The notes under the pieces: model-generated | Told to the model about the DNA's origin: nothing | Database searches by the model: none | Seen by the model: only the letters and a program-made list of their open reading frames with translations | Shown: in pieces, positions 26,835-37,865 of the stretch | Position numbering within the stretch: the stretch's first letter is position 1 | Layout: every line of letters begins with the position of its first letter | Made by a program: the position numbers and the translations under genes | Source: Solirubrobacter sp963724195 | GTDB taxonomy: Bacteria > Actinomycetota > Thermoleophilia > Solirubrobacterales > Solirubrobacteraceae | NCBI GenBank assembly: GCA_963724195.1 | Contig: CAVRTQ010000008.1 | Location: 1 to 64,000 of the forward strand | Length of the DNA: 64,000 bases | Reading direction: 5' to 3'

Positions 26835-27779
26835 CTAGTAACGCCGGGCGCCGTAGTAGTGCGTGCCCCAGTAGTCGCCGCCGATGGCGTGTTCGCGCAC
26901 GCCGTGGGTGGTCGCGGAGATCACGGTGCTGTTGCTCGTGGCGATGCCGACGTGCGAGGCGCCGGGGCCGTTGGCGTCGAAGAACACGAGGTCCCCGGCC
27001 TGGATGTTCTCGCGGGCGACGGGCGTGCCGACGTTGAACTGGTCGAAGCTCGTGCGCGGGATCGTCACGCCGGCCTGGGCCAGCGCCCACTGCGTGAGGC
27101 CGGAGCAATCCCAGCCCGGGCCTTCGCCGCCGAGCTCGTAGGCCGCGCCGAGCTTGGTCCGCGCGGCGCCGACCGCGGAGGAACCCGCGACGCCGCCCGA
27201 TCCTGACCCCGCGCCGGTTCCCGCGCCCTGGGTGTTGCCCGACACGCCGAGCGCGCCGAGCGTGGCCGGGCCGGCGATGCCGTCCACCACCAGCCCGCGG
27301 TTGCGCTGGAAGTCACGCACCGCCTGGCGCGTGATCGGCCCATAGACGCCGTCCGCGCCGATCCCGAGCGCGCGCTGGATGGCCATCGTGGTGGCGGCGT
27401 TCGACGAGCCGCCGCGCGCCGTGGCCGGGGCCGGCGCGCCGGCCAGGCCGAGCGCGCGCTTGGTCGCCGGGCCGACGATGCCGTCCACCACCAGGCCGCT
27501 GCGGGCCTGGAAGTCCAGGACCGCACGGCGGGTGTTCGGGCCGAAGTCGCCGTCCGCGGTGATGCCCAGCGCGCGCTGGACGGCGCGCACGTCGTCACCC
27601 GTGTTCCCGCGCTGGAGCTCCTGGGCCGCGGCCGGTACGGCGGGCACGGCGACGGTCGCCGCGAGCAGCGCGGCCGAGACCTTCACGTTCGTCACGCGAC
27701 TGTGGCTCTGCGCCCGGCGGCGGCGCGAGCGCTCCAGCGACCGCTCCCACAACTCGACGCTCGCAAGGTCCCGCTCCAT
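26835..27779 (-). CDS. Secreted NlpC/P60 peptidoglycan hydrolase with two PG-binding domains
   Basis: 314 aa. Basic N-terminus and signal sequence (VSAALLAATVAVPAVPAAAQ), two peptidoglycan-binding domain 1 repeats (DVRAVQRALGITADGDFGPN and TTMAIQRALGIGADGVYGPI), a Gly/Ser linker, and the NlpC/P60 cysteine peptidase domain with Cys in GWDCSGLTQWA and His in ASHVGIAT. It cleaves cell-wall stem peptides. The unusually long basic segment before the signal peptide suggests a possible downstream start. Confidence 0.9.
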   Translation of the reverse strand: MERDLASVELWERSLERSRRRRAQSHSRVTNVKVSAALLAATVAVPAVPAAAQELQRGNTGDDVRAVQRALGITADGDFGPNTRRAVLDFQARSGLVVDGIVGPATKRALGLAGAPAPATARGGSSNAATTMAIQRALGIGADGVYGPITRQAVRDFQRNRGLVVDGIAGPATLGALGVSGNTQGAGTGAGSGSGGVAGSSAVGAARTKLGAAYELGGEGPGWDCSGLTQWALAQAGVTIPRTSFDQFNVGTPVARENIQAGDLVFFDANGPGASHVGIATSNSTVISATTHGVREHAIGGDYWGTHYYGARRY

Positions 27780-27794
27780 CCCTGCATGACACCA

Positions 27795-28325
27795 TCACCC
27801 CCCGACGGATCGGGTGGCCATCTGCTCGACGGCTTCGTCGACGAGCGCTTCGAGGTCCTCGGCGCGCAGGAGACCGCGGTTGATCAGGGCGGCGATGCCG
27901 TGCAGCGTGGCGAACGCGACCATGCCCGTCAGCTCGGAGCGGAACAGCGCCATCGCGGGCGAGAAGCAGCGGTCGGAAGCGGCGTTGAGCTCGGGCGACG
28001 CGTGCTTGCCGGTGAACATCAGGTCCAGGAGGGCCGCGTGCTCGGTGGCGAAGCGGACGTAGGTCAGCGCCCATTCGCGCAACGGGTCCTCCCCGGCGAG
28101 CGCGGCGGCGAGTTGCGGGCCGAGCCGCTGGAACCCGTCGAGCGCGAGCGCGTCGAGCAGGTCCTGCTTGTCGGCGAAGTGCCGGCGGGGCGCGCCGTGG
28201 CTGACGCCGACCTTGCGCGCGAGCTCGCGCAGGGACAGCTCGCCGCCGGCCGCGAGCGTCTGCTCCGCGCAGTCCAGCAGCGCGGCGCGCAGGTTGCCGT
28301 GGTGATAGGTGCGGACGGGGGGCAC
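27795..28325 (-). CDS. TetR-family regulator
   Basis: 176 aa. Helix-turn-helix ELSLRELARKVGVSHGAPRR HFADKQDLLDALA, variable ligand domain after it. Divergent from the SDR gene and separated by a palindrome overlapping that gene's promoter, so it very likely represses it. Confidence 0.9.
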   Translation of the reverse strand: MPPVRTYHHGNLRAALLDCAEQTLAAGGELSLRELARKVGVSHGAPRRHFADKQDLLDALALDGFQRLGPQLAAALAGEDPLREWALTYVRFATEHAALLDLMFTGKHASPELNAASDRCFSPAMALFRSELTGMVAFATLHGIAALINRGLLRAEDLEALVDEAVEQMATRSVGG

Positions 28326-28341
28326 TTACCGAGAGCTTAGA

Positions 28342-28379
28342 ATGTTGTCGTTGACAGCATTGTTGTCATCGTCTACTTT
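28342..28379 (+). promoter_or_regulatory. SDR promoter with overlapping TetR operator
   Basis: Consensus TTGACA (28351-28356), 17-nt spacer, TACTTT (28374-28379). ATGTTGTC-GTT-GACAGCAT (28342-28360) is an almost perfect palindrome lying over the -35, and TGACA/TGTCA recur just downstream. Start of transcription falls on the ATG at 28386, so the mRNA is probably leaderless. Confidence 0.7.
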
Positions 28380-28385
28380 ACTCCC

Positions 28386-29282
28386 ATGAGCCACTGGACC
28401 GCAACCGACATTCCTGACCAGACGGGCCGGACGTACGTCATCACCGGCGCCAACAGCGGCATCGGCCTCTCGGCCGCCCGCGCGCTCGCCGGCAAGGGCG
28501 CGCGCGTGATCCTGGCCGTGCGCAACACGACCAAGGGCGAGGAGGCGGCGCGCACCATCTCCGGTGAGACGGAGGTCCGCGCGCTGGATCTCGCCGACCT
28601 GGGCTCCGTGCGCGCGTTCGCCGAAGCGGTCGACGAGGACGTCGACGTGCTGATCGACAACGCCGGCGTGATGAACATCCCGCTCGCGCGCACGGCGGAC
28701 GGGTTCGAGATGCAGTTCGGCACGAACCACCTGGGTCACTTCGCGCTCACGAACCTGCTGCTCCCGCGCATCACCGACCGGGTCGTGGTGATCGCGTCCG
28801 GGGCGCACCGCCTCGGCAAGATCCGCTTCGACGACCTCAACTGGGAACACGGCTACCGGCGGTATCGGGCGTACGGTCAGGCGAAGCTCGCGAACCTGCT
28901 GTTCATGTCCGAGCTGCAACGCAAGCTGGAGGCCGCGGACTCGCCGGTGCGGGCGGTCGCCGCGCACCCGGGCTGGGCCGCGACGAACCTGCAGAGCCAC
29001 TCCGGCAACCCGGTGGAGAACGCGCTGATGGTGATCGGCAACCGGGTGTTGGCGCAGAGCGGCGACATGGGCGCGCTGCCCACGCTCTACGCCGCGACGC
29101 AGGACATCCCGGGCGACACGTACATCGGCCCGAACGGTCCGGGCGAGCTGCGCGGCTACCCGGGGATCGCGAACCGGAGCGCCGCCGCACAGGACGCCGC
29201 CGTGGCGGAGCGGCTGTGGGTCGAGTCAGAACGGCTGACCGGTGTGAGGTTTCCGAGCGAGATGTCAGCTTTGGCGCAGTAG
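28386..29282 (+). CDS. Short-chain dehydrogenase/reductase (retinol dehydrogenase-like)
   Basis: 298 aa classical SDR. Cofactor motif TGANSGIG, NAG motif in LIDNAGVM, catalytic Ser in VIASGAHR, YxxxK as YGQAKLAN. Arg after the Gly-rich motif (VRNTTKGEE) favours NADP. Oxidises or reduces a small alcohol/carbonyl; substrate unknown. Regulated by the adjacent TetR protein. Confidence 0.9.
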   Translation: MSHWTATDIPDQTGRTYVITGANSGIGLSAARALAGKGARVILAVRNTTKGEEAARTISGETEVRALDLADLGSVRAFAEAVDEDVDVLIDNAGVMNIPLARTADGFEMQFGTNHLGHFALTNLLLPRITDRVVVIASGAHRLGKIRFDDLNWEHGYRRYRAYGQAKLANLLFMSELQRKLEAADSPVRAVAAHPGWAATNLQSHSGNPVENALMVIGNRVLAQSGDMGALPTLYAATQDIPGDTYIGPNGPGELRGYPGIANRSAAAQDAAVAERLWVESERLTGVRFPSEMSALAQ

Positions 29283-29389
29283 CGGACCGTTTGTCTCGCG
29301 CGGGCGAGACGCTCGGCGAAGTGCCGATGCGCTTGCGCACGTCGCCTCGAGGTGGCCGAGCTCGGCGGAAAGGCGTAGCGTCCCCTCGC

Positions 29390-32300
29390 ATGTCCAGTCC
29401 AGCGCAGGACGTCGAGTCGGCGCTCATCGAATCGGTCTGTGAACGGGTTCGCGAGCGGGTGGCCCCGGAGGAGGTCGCCGAAGCCGAAGCGTTCGTCCGG
29501 CAGTACTACCGGCGCGCTCCCGCGGCGGACCTGAAGGGCCGCGAGCCGGTCGACCTCTACGGCGCCGCGCTCGCGCACTGGGCGTTCGGCAAGGACCGCG
29601 AGCCCGGCGAGACGCGCGTCCGCGTCTACAACCCGACGTTCGAGCAGCACGGCTGGCAGTCGCCGCACACGGCGATCGACGTCGTCTCCGACGACATGCC
29701 CTTCCTCGTGGACTCGGTGAGCATGGAGCTCAGCCGCCGCGAGCTCGGCATCCACGTGCTGGTGCATCCCGTCGTCGGTGACGAGTCCTACATGCACATC
29801 GAGGTCGACCGCCGGGCGGACGGCTTCGACGACCTCGAGACGCGCGATCACGGGCGTGCTCGAGCAGGTCCGCGCCGCCGTCGAGGACTGGCAGCCGATG
29901 CGCGAGCGCATGCAGGCGCTGCTCGACGAGCCGATGCCCGCGGGCGTGGACACGGACGAGTTCGCGGAGGCGCGGGCGCTGCTCGCCTGGGTCGCCGACC
30001 ACCACTTCACGTACCTCGGCTACCGCGAGTACGAGCTCACCGAGGACGCGCTGCACGCGGTCGAGCACTCCGGGCTCGGGCTGCTGCGCGGCGGCGGGGC
30101 CCAGTCCACGGGCTTCGCGAAGCTGCCGGTGGCCGTGCGCGCGCTGGCCCGCGAGCCCAACCCGCTCGTCCTGGCCAAGGCGACCACCCGCTCGCCGGTG
30201 CACCGCCCCGCGTACCTGGACTACATCGGCGTCAAGAAGTTCGACGACGAGGGCCACGTCGTCGGCGAGCGGCGCTTCCTCGGCCTCTACACGACGGGCG
30301 CCTACAACGAGGTGCCGGCCAACATCCCGGTGCTGCGCCAGAAGGCGCAGGCCGTCCGTGAGCGCGCCGGGTTCGTGCCCGGCAGCCACGACGACAAGGC
30401 GCTGATCGAGGTCATCGACACGTTCCCGCGGGACGAGCTGTTCCAGATCGGCGTCGAGGACCTGTACGAGATCGCGGTCGGGATCCTCGAGCTGGGCGAG
30501 CGTCAGCGCGTGCGGCTGTTCATGCGCACGGACCGCTACGAGCGCTTCGTGTCCTGCCTCGTGTTCATCCCGCGCGACCGCTTCAACACGGCCAACCGGG
30601 TCAAGATCGGCGAGATCCTGTCCGAGGCGCTCGGCGCGGAGTCGCTGGACTGGGGGCTGCGGCTGACCGAATGGGTGCTCGTGCGCATCCACTACACGCT
30701 GCACCTGCCCGCCGACGTGCGTCCGGACTTCGACGCTTCCGAGCTGGAGGCGCGGATCGTCGAGGCCGTCCGCTCGTGGGATGACGATCTGCTCGAGGCG
30801 CTGCTGGAGGAGACCGGCGAGGAGCGCGGGATGGCGCTCTACCGCCAGTACGGCGCCGGCTTCCCGCCCGCCTACCGGGACGAGCTGCTCGCCCGCTCGG
30901 CCGTCGCCGACGTGCAGCGCATCGAGGGTCTGACGGACGAGGACGCGCTGGACCTCTCGCTCTACCGTCCGCTCGAGGCGCCGCCCGGCGCGCTGCGCTG
31001 CAAGGTCTACCGGCGCGGCGAACGCGTGTCCCTGAGCGACGTGCTCCCGATGTTCGAGTCGCTCGGGTTGACCGTGACCGACGAGCGCCCCTACCGCGTG
31101 ACGCCGCGCGAGGGCCCGCCGGTGTGGCTGTACGACTTCGGGCTGCACGCCCAGGGGCCGGTCGACGTCGACGCCATCCGCGACCGCTTCCATGAGGGCT
31201 TCGAGCGCGTGTGGCGGGGCGACGCCGAGCAGGACGGCTTCAACGGCCTCATCCTCGCCGCCGGCCTCGACTGGCGCGAGGTGATGATGCTGCGCGCCGT
31301 CGCGCGCTACCTGCGCCAGGCCGGCATCCCGTTCAGCGACCGCTACATGGAGTCGACGCTGCTCGCCCACTCCGGCGTCGCCAGCGCGCTCGTCGAGCTG
31401 TTCCGCGCACGCTTCGACCCGGCGGGCCCCCGGGGCGGCGCCGACCACGGTGGCGGAGCAGATCGAGCAGGCCATCGACGCCGTCGACTCGCTCGATCAG
31501 GACCGGATCCTGCGCGGCTTTTTGAGCGTCGTCACGGCGATGCTGCGCACGAACTACTTCCTGCCGGGCCCCAAGCCGTACGTGAGCTTCAAGCTGGACC
31601 CGCACCAGATCCCGCTCACGCCGCTGCCGCGCCCGCAGTTCGAGATCTTCGTGCACTCGCCACGGGTGGAGGGCGTGCACCTGCGCGGCGGGATGGTCGC
31701 GCGCGGCGGCCTGCGCTGGTCGGACCGGCGCGAGGACTTCCGCACGGAGATCCTCGGCCTGATGAAGGCGCAGATGGTCAAGAACGCCGTGATCGTGCCG
31801 GTCGGGTCCAAGGGCGGCTTCGTCGTCAAGCGCCCCGGCGACCAGGTGGTCGAGTGCTACACGACGTTCCTGTCGGGCCTGCTCGACGTGACCGACAACA
31901 TCGTCGGCGATTCCGTCGTCCCGCCCTCGCACGTCGTGCGCGCCGACGGCGACGATCCGTACCTGGTCGTCGCCGCCGACAAGGGCACCGCGACGTTCAG
32001 CGACATCGCCAACGGCGTCTCCGAGCAGTACGGGTTCTGGCTCGGCGACGCGTTCGCGTCCGGCGGGTCGGTCGGCTACGACCACAAGGCGATGGGCATC
32101 ACGGCCCGCAGCGCGTGGGTGAGCGTGCAGCGCCACTTCCGCGAGCTCGGCGTCGACGTGCAGGAGCAGGACTTCACCGTCGCCGGCATCGGCGACATGA
32201 GTGGCGACGTGTTCGGCAACGGCATGATGCTCTCGCCGCACATCCGGCTCGTGGCCGCCTTCGACCACCGGCACATCTTCCTGGACCCGAACCCCGATCC

Positions 32301-34059
32301 GGCGGCCGGCCTGGCCGAGCGCGAGCGGCTGTTCGCGCTGCCTCGATCGAGCTGGGACGACTACGACCGCTCCCTGATCTCCGAGGGCGGCGGCATCTTC
32401 CCGCGCACGGCGAAGTCGATCGAGCTGACGCCGCAGGTGCGCGAGGCGCTTGCCGTCGACGCGGAGCGGCTCACGCCGTCCGAGTTGATGCAGGCCATCC
32501 TGCGCGCGCCGGTCGACCTGCTGTGGAACGGCGGCATCGGCACCTACGTGAAGGCCGCGTCGGAGACCCACGCCGACGTCGGCGACAAGGCCAACGACGC
32601 GATCCGCGTGAACGGCCGCGACCTGCGCGCGCGGGTGGTCGGCGAGGGCGGCAACCTCGGTGCGACCCAGCGCGGGCGGATCGAGTTCGCGCTGAGTGGC
32701 GGGCGCATCAACACCGACGCGATCGACAACGCGGGCGGCGTGAACTGCTCCGACCACGAGGTCAACATCAAGGTGCTGCTCGACATCGTCGTCGCGGCCG
32801 GGGACATGACGGTCAAGCAGCGCAACACGCTGCTGGCCGAGATGACCGACGCCGTGGCCGAGCGTGTGCTGCGGGGCTCGTACACGCAGACGCAGGCGCT
32901 GTCGCTCGCCCGCTTCCAGGCGCCCGCGATGCTGGACGTCCACGACCGGTTCATGCGCGACCTGGAGGCCTCCGGCCGGCTGAACCGGACGATCGAGATG
33001 TTGCCCGACGCGGACGCGATCGCCGAACGCCGACAGGCCGGCCAAGGGCTCACGCAGCCCGAGCTGGCGGTGCTGCTCGCCTACTCGAAGATCACGCTCT
33101 ACGCCTCGCTGCTGGACTCCGACCTGCCGGACGACCCGGCGCTCGAGGGCGAGCTGGCGATCTACTTCCCGCCGCCGCTGCCCGAGCGCTACGCCGACGA
33201 GATGCGCCGGCACCGGCTGCGCCGTGAGATCATCGCGACGCGGGTGGCCAACCAGCTCGTGGACCGCGCGGGGACGACGTTCATGTTCCGCCTGCGCGAG
33301 GACACCGGCGCGTCGCACGCCGACATCGCCCGCGCCTCCGTGATCGCCCGCGACGTGTTCGACATGCGCACGCTGTGGTCGGCGGTCGAGGCGCTCGACG
33401 GCGCCGTGACCGCCGAGACGCAGACGTGGATGCTGCTCAGCGGCCGCCGGATGGTCGAACGCGCCGCCCGCTGGCTGCTGCGCACACGGCCGCGGCCGAT
33501 GGACATCGGCGCCGAGGTGGCCCGCTTCTCCGACGGAGCGCGCGCCGTGGCCGAGTTGCTGCCCGGCGTGCTCGTCGACTCCGAGCGCCAGGCCTGGCAG
33601 GACCGCGTGGCCGGGCTCACCGACGCGGGCGTGCCGGAAGCGCTCGCGGCGCGCGTGGCCTCGCAGGGCGCGCTGTTCTCCGCGCTCGACATCGTCGAGG
33701 TGGCGGGCGCGACCGAGCGCGGCGTGGAGGAGGTCGCCGGGCTGCACTTCGAGCTCGGCGGGCGGCTGCACCTGCACTGGCTGCGCGACCAGATCGCGCT
33801 GCTCAGCCGTGACACCCGCTGGGCGACGATGGCCCGCGCCGCGCTGCGCGACGACCTGTTCTCCCTGCACGCGGACCTCACGCGCGAGGTGCTGCGCTTC
33901 GACTCGCTCGACGCCTGGTTCGAGGCCAACCGGGCCGCGGTCGAGCGCGCGCAGGACATCCTGGGCGAGATCCGGGCGGGCGGTGCCTTCGATCTGACAA
34001 CGTTGCCGGTGGCGTTGCGTGAGGTGCGCAACTTGATCGCTCCGGCGGGAAGGACTTAG
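29390..34059 (+). CDS. gdh: Large NAD-dependent glutamate dehydrogenase, two frameshifts
   Basis: About 1556 aa, the ~180-kDa class. Converts glutamate to 2-oxoglutarate and ammonia. N-terminal ACT-like region (VVSDDMPFLVDSVSMELSRR), catalytic domain GGLRWSDRREDFRTEILGLM with the Lys stretch PVGSKGGFVVK, and the NAD domain with NVVGEGGNLG-like sequence VVGEGGNLGATQRGRIEFAL. Frame changes near 29850 and near 31430 (within GGGCCCCCGGGG); each is explained by one inserted base. TAGCGT 8 nt before the ATG and no ribosome binding site suggest a leaderless mRNA. Confidence 0.9.
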
Positions 34060-34062
34060 ACC

Positions 34063-34467
34063 ATGCTCTTCGGCGAAGAACACACCCAGAGGTACAAGGA
34101 GACCGGCGGCCAGGAAGGCCACGACTGGCAGGGCACGCAGACGTTGCTGCTCACCACCAAGGGCCGCAAGTCCGGCGAGCCGCGCGAGTTGCCGCTGATC
34201 TACGGCAAGTCAGGCGACGACTACCTGATCGTCGCCTCCAAGGGCGGCGCGGACGCGCCGCCCGCGTGGTACCTGAACCTCGAAGCCGACCCGGACGTCG
34301 AGCTGCAGGTGTGGGATGACCGCTTCCCGGCGAAGGCCCGCGTGGCCACGCCGGAGGAGAAGGCCGAGATGTGGAAGACGATGACGGCCGAGTGGCCGGC
34401 GTACGACGACTACCAGAAGAAGACGGACCGGGAGATCCCGATCATCGTTCTGGAGCGGAAGAGCTAG
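34063..34467 (+). CDS. F420H2-dependent nitroreductase (Ddn/DUF385 family)
   Basis: 134 aa. Split-barrel F420-binding protein: LLTTKGRKSGEPRELPLIYG, YLIVASKGGADAPPAWYLNL, TEWPAYDDYQKKTDREIPII-like end. Uses reduced deazaflavin F420 to reduce quinones or nitro compounds, which fits an actinobacterium. Starts 3 nt after the gdh stop, so probably coupled. Confidence 0.9.
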   Translation: MLFGEEHTQRYKETGGQEGHDWQGTQTLLLTTKGRKSGEPRELPLIYGKSGDDYLIVASKGGADAPPAWYLNLEADPDVELQVWDDRFPAKARVATPEEKAEMWKTMTAEWPAYDDYQKKTDREIPIIVLERKS

Positions 34468-34768
34468 GCGCCGCTTCCTTGGCGAGCAGCGCGATCTCCG
34501 CGCGCGCCTCGTCGCCCAGCTTGTCGAACCGCAGGCCGTACACCCGGTAGCCGCGCTCGTCGACCACACGGGCGCGGCCGTTGATCCGCGCGCGGTCGTG
34601 TAACTCGAAGTCGAACGTCTCGTCGACCGCGAGCGGCCGGTTGGTCTTGACGCGCATGCCGCCGGGGCCGAGGTCCAGGGTCTGCGCCTCGATCGTCTTG
34701 CCCGTGTGCCGGTGCAGCAGGCACTCGAGCGCGAGCCCCGTGCGCCAGCTGCGGCGACGGTCGGTCAT
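34442..34768 (-). CDS. PilZ-domain protein
   Basis: 108 aa (5 more from an upstream ATG). The c-di-GMP-binding signature is visible: RRRSWRTGL at the N-terminus (RxxxR) and DLGPGGMRVKTN (D/NxSxxG-like with Gly instead of Ser). It may sense c-di-GMP made by the GGDEF-EAL protein encoded 0.7 kb away. Converges with and overlaps the F420 reductase gene by 26 bp. Confidence 0.75.
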   Translation of the reverse strand: MTDRRRSWRTGLALECLLHRHTGKTIEAQTLDLGPGGMRVKTNRPLAVDETFDFELHDRARINGRARVVDERGYRVYGLRFDKLGDEARAEIALLAKEAAPSSSAPER

Positions 34769-34797
34769 GTCTCCCACACCCACCAGTATGTCTCGCC

Positions 34798-35388
34798 ATG
34801 GTCTTCTACGAACCCGATAAGCGCGACCGTGACCTGTTGCCGCACGATCCGTTCAAGGCGTTCATCGCCCCGCGCCCGATCGGGTGGGTGTCGACGGTCA
34901 GCGCCTCGGGGGCCGTGAACCTCGCGCCGTACTCGTATTTCAACGCCGTCTGCGACACGCCGCCGACGGTGATGTTCTCCAGCAACGGCGCCAAGGACTC
35001 GATGACGTTCGCGCACGAGACCGGCGAGTTCGTGTGGAACATGGCCACCTGGGACCTGCGCGAGCCGATGAACCTCAGCTCGGCGGACCTGCCGCGCGGG
35101 GAGAGCGAGTTCGCGCACGCCGGGTTGGAGTTCGCGCCTTCGCGGCTCGTGACCCCGCCGCGTGTCGCGGCCGCGCCAGTTTCACTCGAGTGCAAGGTCA
35201 CGCAGGTGGTGCAGATCGACGACGGTCCGAACATCGTGACGTTCGGGCGGGTCGTCGGCGTGCACCTCGACGAGGCCGCGATCGTGGACGGGCGCGTGGA
35301 TCTCACGCGCCTGAAGCCGATCGCCCGCTGCGGCTACCGCGGCGACTACACCGTCGTCGAATCGTTGTTCGAGATGGTGCGCCCCTAG
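34798..35388 (+). CDS. Flavin reductase-like FMN-binding protein
   Basis: 196 aa. Split-barrel flavoprotein: IAPRPIGWVSTVSASGAVNL, APYSYFNAVCDTPPTVMFSS, GEFVWNMATWDLREPMN. Reduces flavin or acts as a flavin-dependent oxidoreductase. TATGTC lies 5 nt before the ATG and there is no ribosome binding site, so it may be leaderless. Confidence 0.9.
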   Translation: MVFYEPDKRDRDLLPHDPFKAFIAPRPIGWVSTVSASGAVNLAPYSYFNAVCDTPPTVMFSSNGAKDSMTFAHETGEFVWNMATWDLREPMNLSSADLPRGESEFAHAGLEFAPSRLVTPPRVAAAPVSLECKVTQVVQIDDGPNIVTFGRVVGVHLDEAAIVDGRVDLTRLKPIARCGYRGDYTVVESLFEMVRP

Positions 35389-35446
35389 TGCGACCGGTTT
35401 CCGGTTCGTTGGTCATTGCAGGTCCAGTGCGGTTGTATCTGCACTG

Positions 35447-37391
35447 ATGTTCGTAGAGGCGGCCGGCGCGGTGCTCGTCCTTGGCGGCCTCGCGTGTTTG
35501 GCCTCGGCCATCGCGGGTCGTCGTTCGTGGCTCGTCGCTGCGCTGTTCGCGGCCGCCCTGGGGGCCGCCGCGGCCGATGCCTTCGGGGGCGGTCCGGCGC
35601 TGCACGCGATCGCCTGCGCGCTGGGCTTCGCGGGCGCTTCGGTGATGGTGCTCGAGCGGCTCGGCAAGCCGCTGCCGATGACGTGGCTGGACTTCGTCAT
35701 GGGCGGGTCCGCGGTGGGGGCGCTCTCGGCCACGACGGGGGCGGAGTTGGGGGCGACGCTGGGCGCGAGCGGCGTCGCCGCCGCGCTGGGCCTGGCGCGC
35801 TGGCGGGTGAGCGCGGCGCTCGCGATCACGCTGGTGGGGTTGATCGCGCTGGGCGAGCTGCCGTGGCTCGCGGCGTTCCCGCTGGCACTCGCCTTGTGGG
35901 TGCGCGAGCCGCCCGCCACGCCTTCGCCCGAGTTCAACCCGGTCGTGCTCGCGGCGCTGCTGGCGTACGCCGCGACCGCGCTCACCCTGCTCGTCGTCGG
36001 GCAGTTCGTGTCGCTCCCGGTCGACGCCGCCGCGCTGGCCACGGTCACCGTCCTGACGGGCATGGCGCGCGCCGGGCTGACCGTCGTCGACCGGCTCAAG
36101 CACTCGCACTGGCAAGCCGTGACGGACGATCTGACCGGGCTGGGCAACCGCCGTCATCTGTTGAGCTCGCTGGAGGGGTCGATCGAGGACGGCGCGCGCG
36201 AAGTCGCGCTGCTGCTGATCGACCTCGACGGCTTCAAAGAGCTCAACGACACGCTCGGCCATCGCGCCGGGGACGAGGTGCTGCGCCAGATCGGGCCGCG
36301 ACTGGAGGACGCCCTGCGGCCCGGGAACACGCTGGCCCGGCTCGGCGGCGACGAGTTCGCGGTCGTGCTGGACCCAGGGGACGAGACGTCCGCGTCCGCC
36401 GCCGGATTGCGGCTGCGGTCGGCGCTGGAGCAGTCCTTCGCGGTCGGTGGGATCCGCGTCCATATCGACGCGTCGATCGGCATCGCGCTCTTCCCCGAGC
36501 ACGCGCGCGACGCGCTCGGCCTGCTGCAGCGCGCCGACGTGGCCATGTACGAGGCCAAGCGCACCCGCACCGGCCACGAGGTCTACCTGCCGGCGCGTGA
36601 CACCCACTCGCGCCGCCGGCTGGAGCTGCTCGGCGAGCTGCGCGACGGACTGGAGGGCGGCGAGCTGGTCCTGCACTACCAGCCGAAGGCGGAGTTGGCG
36701 ACGGGCACGGTCAACGGCGTCGAGGCGCTCGTGCGCTGGGCGCATCCCCGGCGCGGGCTGCTGATGCCGAGCCGACTTCCTGCCGCTCGCCGACCACAGC
36801 GGGCTCGGCCGTTCCCTGACTGCGTTCGTGCTCGACCGCGCGCTGGTGGAGATCGGCGAACGCCGCCGCGACGGCTTCGACCTCTCGGTGGCCGTGAACC
36901 TGTCACCAGCGGACCTGCTCGACCTCGGGTTGCCGAGCGAGGTGTTGCGGGTGCTCGAGCTGCGCAACTTCCCCGCTTCCTCCCTGCGGCTCGAGGTGAG
37001 CGAGGACGCGGTGATGGCCGATCCGGAGCGGTCGCTGGAGGTGCTGCGCGACCTGCGGTCGATCGGCGTGGCCACGTCGCTCGACGACTTCGGTTCCGGC
37101 CACGTCTCGCTGGGGCATCTGAAGCACCTCGGTGTGGACGAGATCAAGATCGACCGCTCGTTCGTGATGCGGCTGGCCGACGACGCACGCGACGCCGCGA
37201 TCGTCCACACCACCGTGGACCTCGGCCGCCGGCTGGGGATGAAGGTCGTGGCCGAGGGCGTCGAGACGGTTGAGGCGTGGGACACGCTCGCCGGCCTGCG
37301 ATGCGACGAAGCGCAGGGCTTCTACCTCGGGCGCCCGATGACGGCCACCGCGCTGTCGGGCTGGATGCGCGACCGCGCCGCCGCTAGGTAG
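35447..37391 (+). CDS. Membrane GGDEF-EAL c-di-GMP enzyme, one frameshift
   Basis: About 647 aa. Seven or eight hydrophobic helices in the first 210 residues (MASE-like sensor), then GGDEF domain (TDDLTGLGNRRHLL, RLGGDEFAVVL intact) and EAL domain (VEALVRWAHPRRG, VNLSPADLLDL, LDDFGSGHVSLGHLK, DEIKIDRSF). The I-site RxxD is not apparent. Both active sites look intact, so it could make or break c-di-GMP. The frame changes near 36770, between the EAL motif and LADHSGLGRSL. Confidence 0.9.
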
Positions 37392-37848
37392 CGTCGCGCG
37401 CGAGGTCGTCGGCGCCGAACGTCCGGCGCTGCACGAGCTGGCCCAGGTGCGCCTCCAGCTGTTGCAGCTCGTGCTCGCCGATCCGCGCCGCCCAGCGGGC
37501 GCGCACGTCGTCGAACAGCGCGCCGCCGACCTCCATCAAGTCGTGGCCGCGGGGGGTGACCGCGATGCGCTTGCGGCGCGCGTCCGCGGCGTCCGGCTCT
37601 CGGGCCACGTACCCGAGTTGCTCCAGGGCGGCGATCGTCTTCGCCGCCGCCTGCTTGGAGACCGACAGCCGGCGCCCGAGCGCTGAGGCCGTGTCGGCGC
37701 CGCCGGCGATGGCGCGCAGCGCGAACTCGTGGACGGGGGTCACGCCGGCGTGGCCGCGGCGGTCGAGCTCGGGAACGACCTCGTCGACCATCGAGTGGAA
37801 GCCGCCGAGGAGGAGCAGCGCCAGTTGTGCGCCTTGGGAGGGAGCCAT
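37384..37848 (-). CDS. MarR-family regulator
   Basis: 154 aa winged helix protein: LRAIAGGADTASALGRRLSV, SKQAAAKTIAALEQLGYVAR, DARRKRIAVTPRGHDLME. ATG at 37848 chosen since the longer frame extends through the operators. Divergent from the hydrolase gene, with two identical palindromes between them. Confidence 0.9.
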   Translation of the reverse strand: MAPSQGAQLALLLLGGFHSMVDEVVPELDRRGHAGVTPVHEFALRAIAGGADTASALGRRLSVSKQAAAKTIAALEQLGYVAREPDAADARRKRIAVTPRGHDLMEVGGALFDDVRARWAARIGEHELQQLEAHLGQLVQRRTFGADDLARDAT

Positions 37849-37865
37849 CGGCCGTGAAGGATATC

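Noticed and set aside
31420..31450. Programmed frameshift at GGGCCCCCGGGG in glutamate dehydrogenase
   Set aside because: The same kind of frame change occurs in many unrelated genes of the window, so a consensus error is more likely than recoding.
31333..34122. Long minus-strand open frame opposite glutamate dehydrogenase
   Set aside because: Composition bias of antisense high-GC sequence, with no family resemblance.
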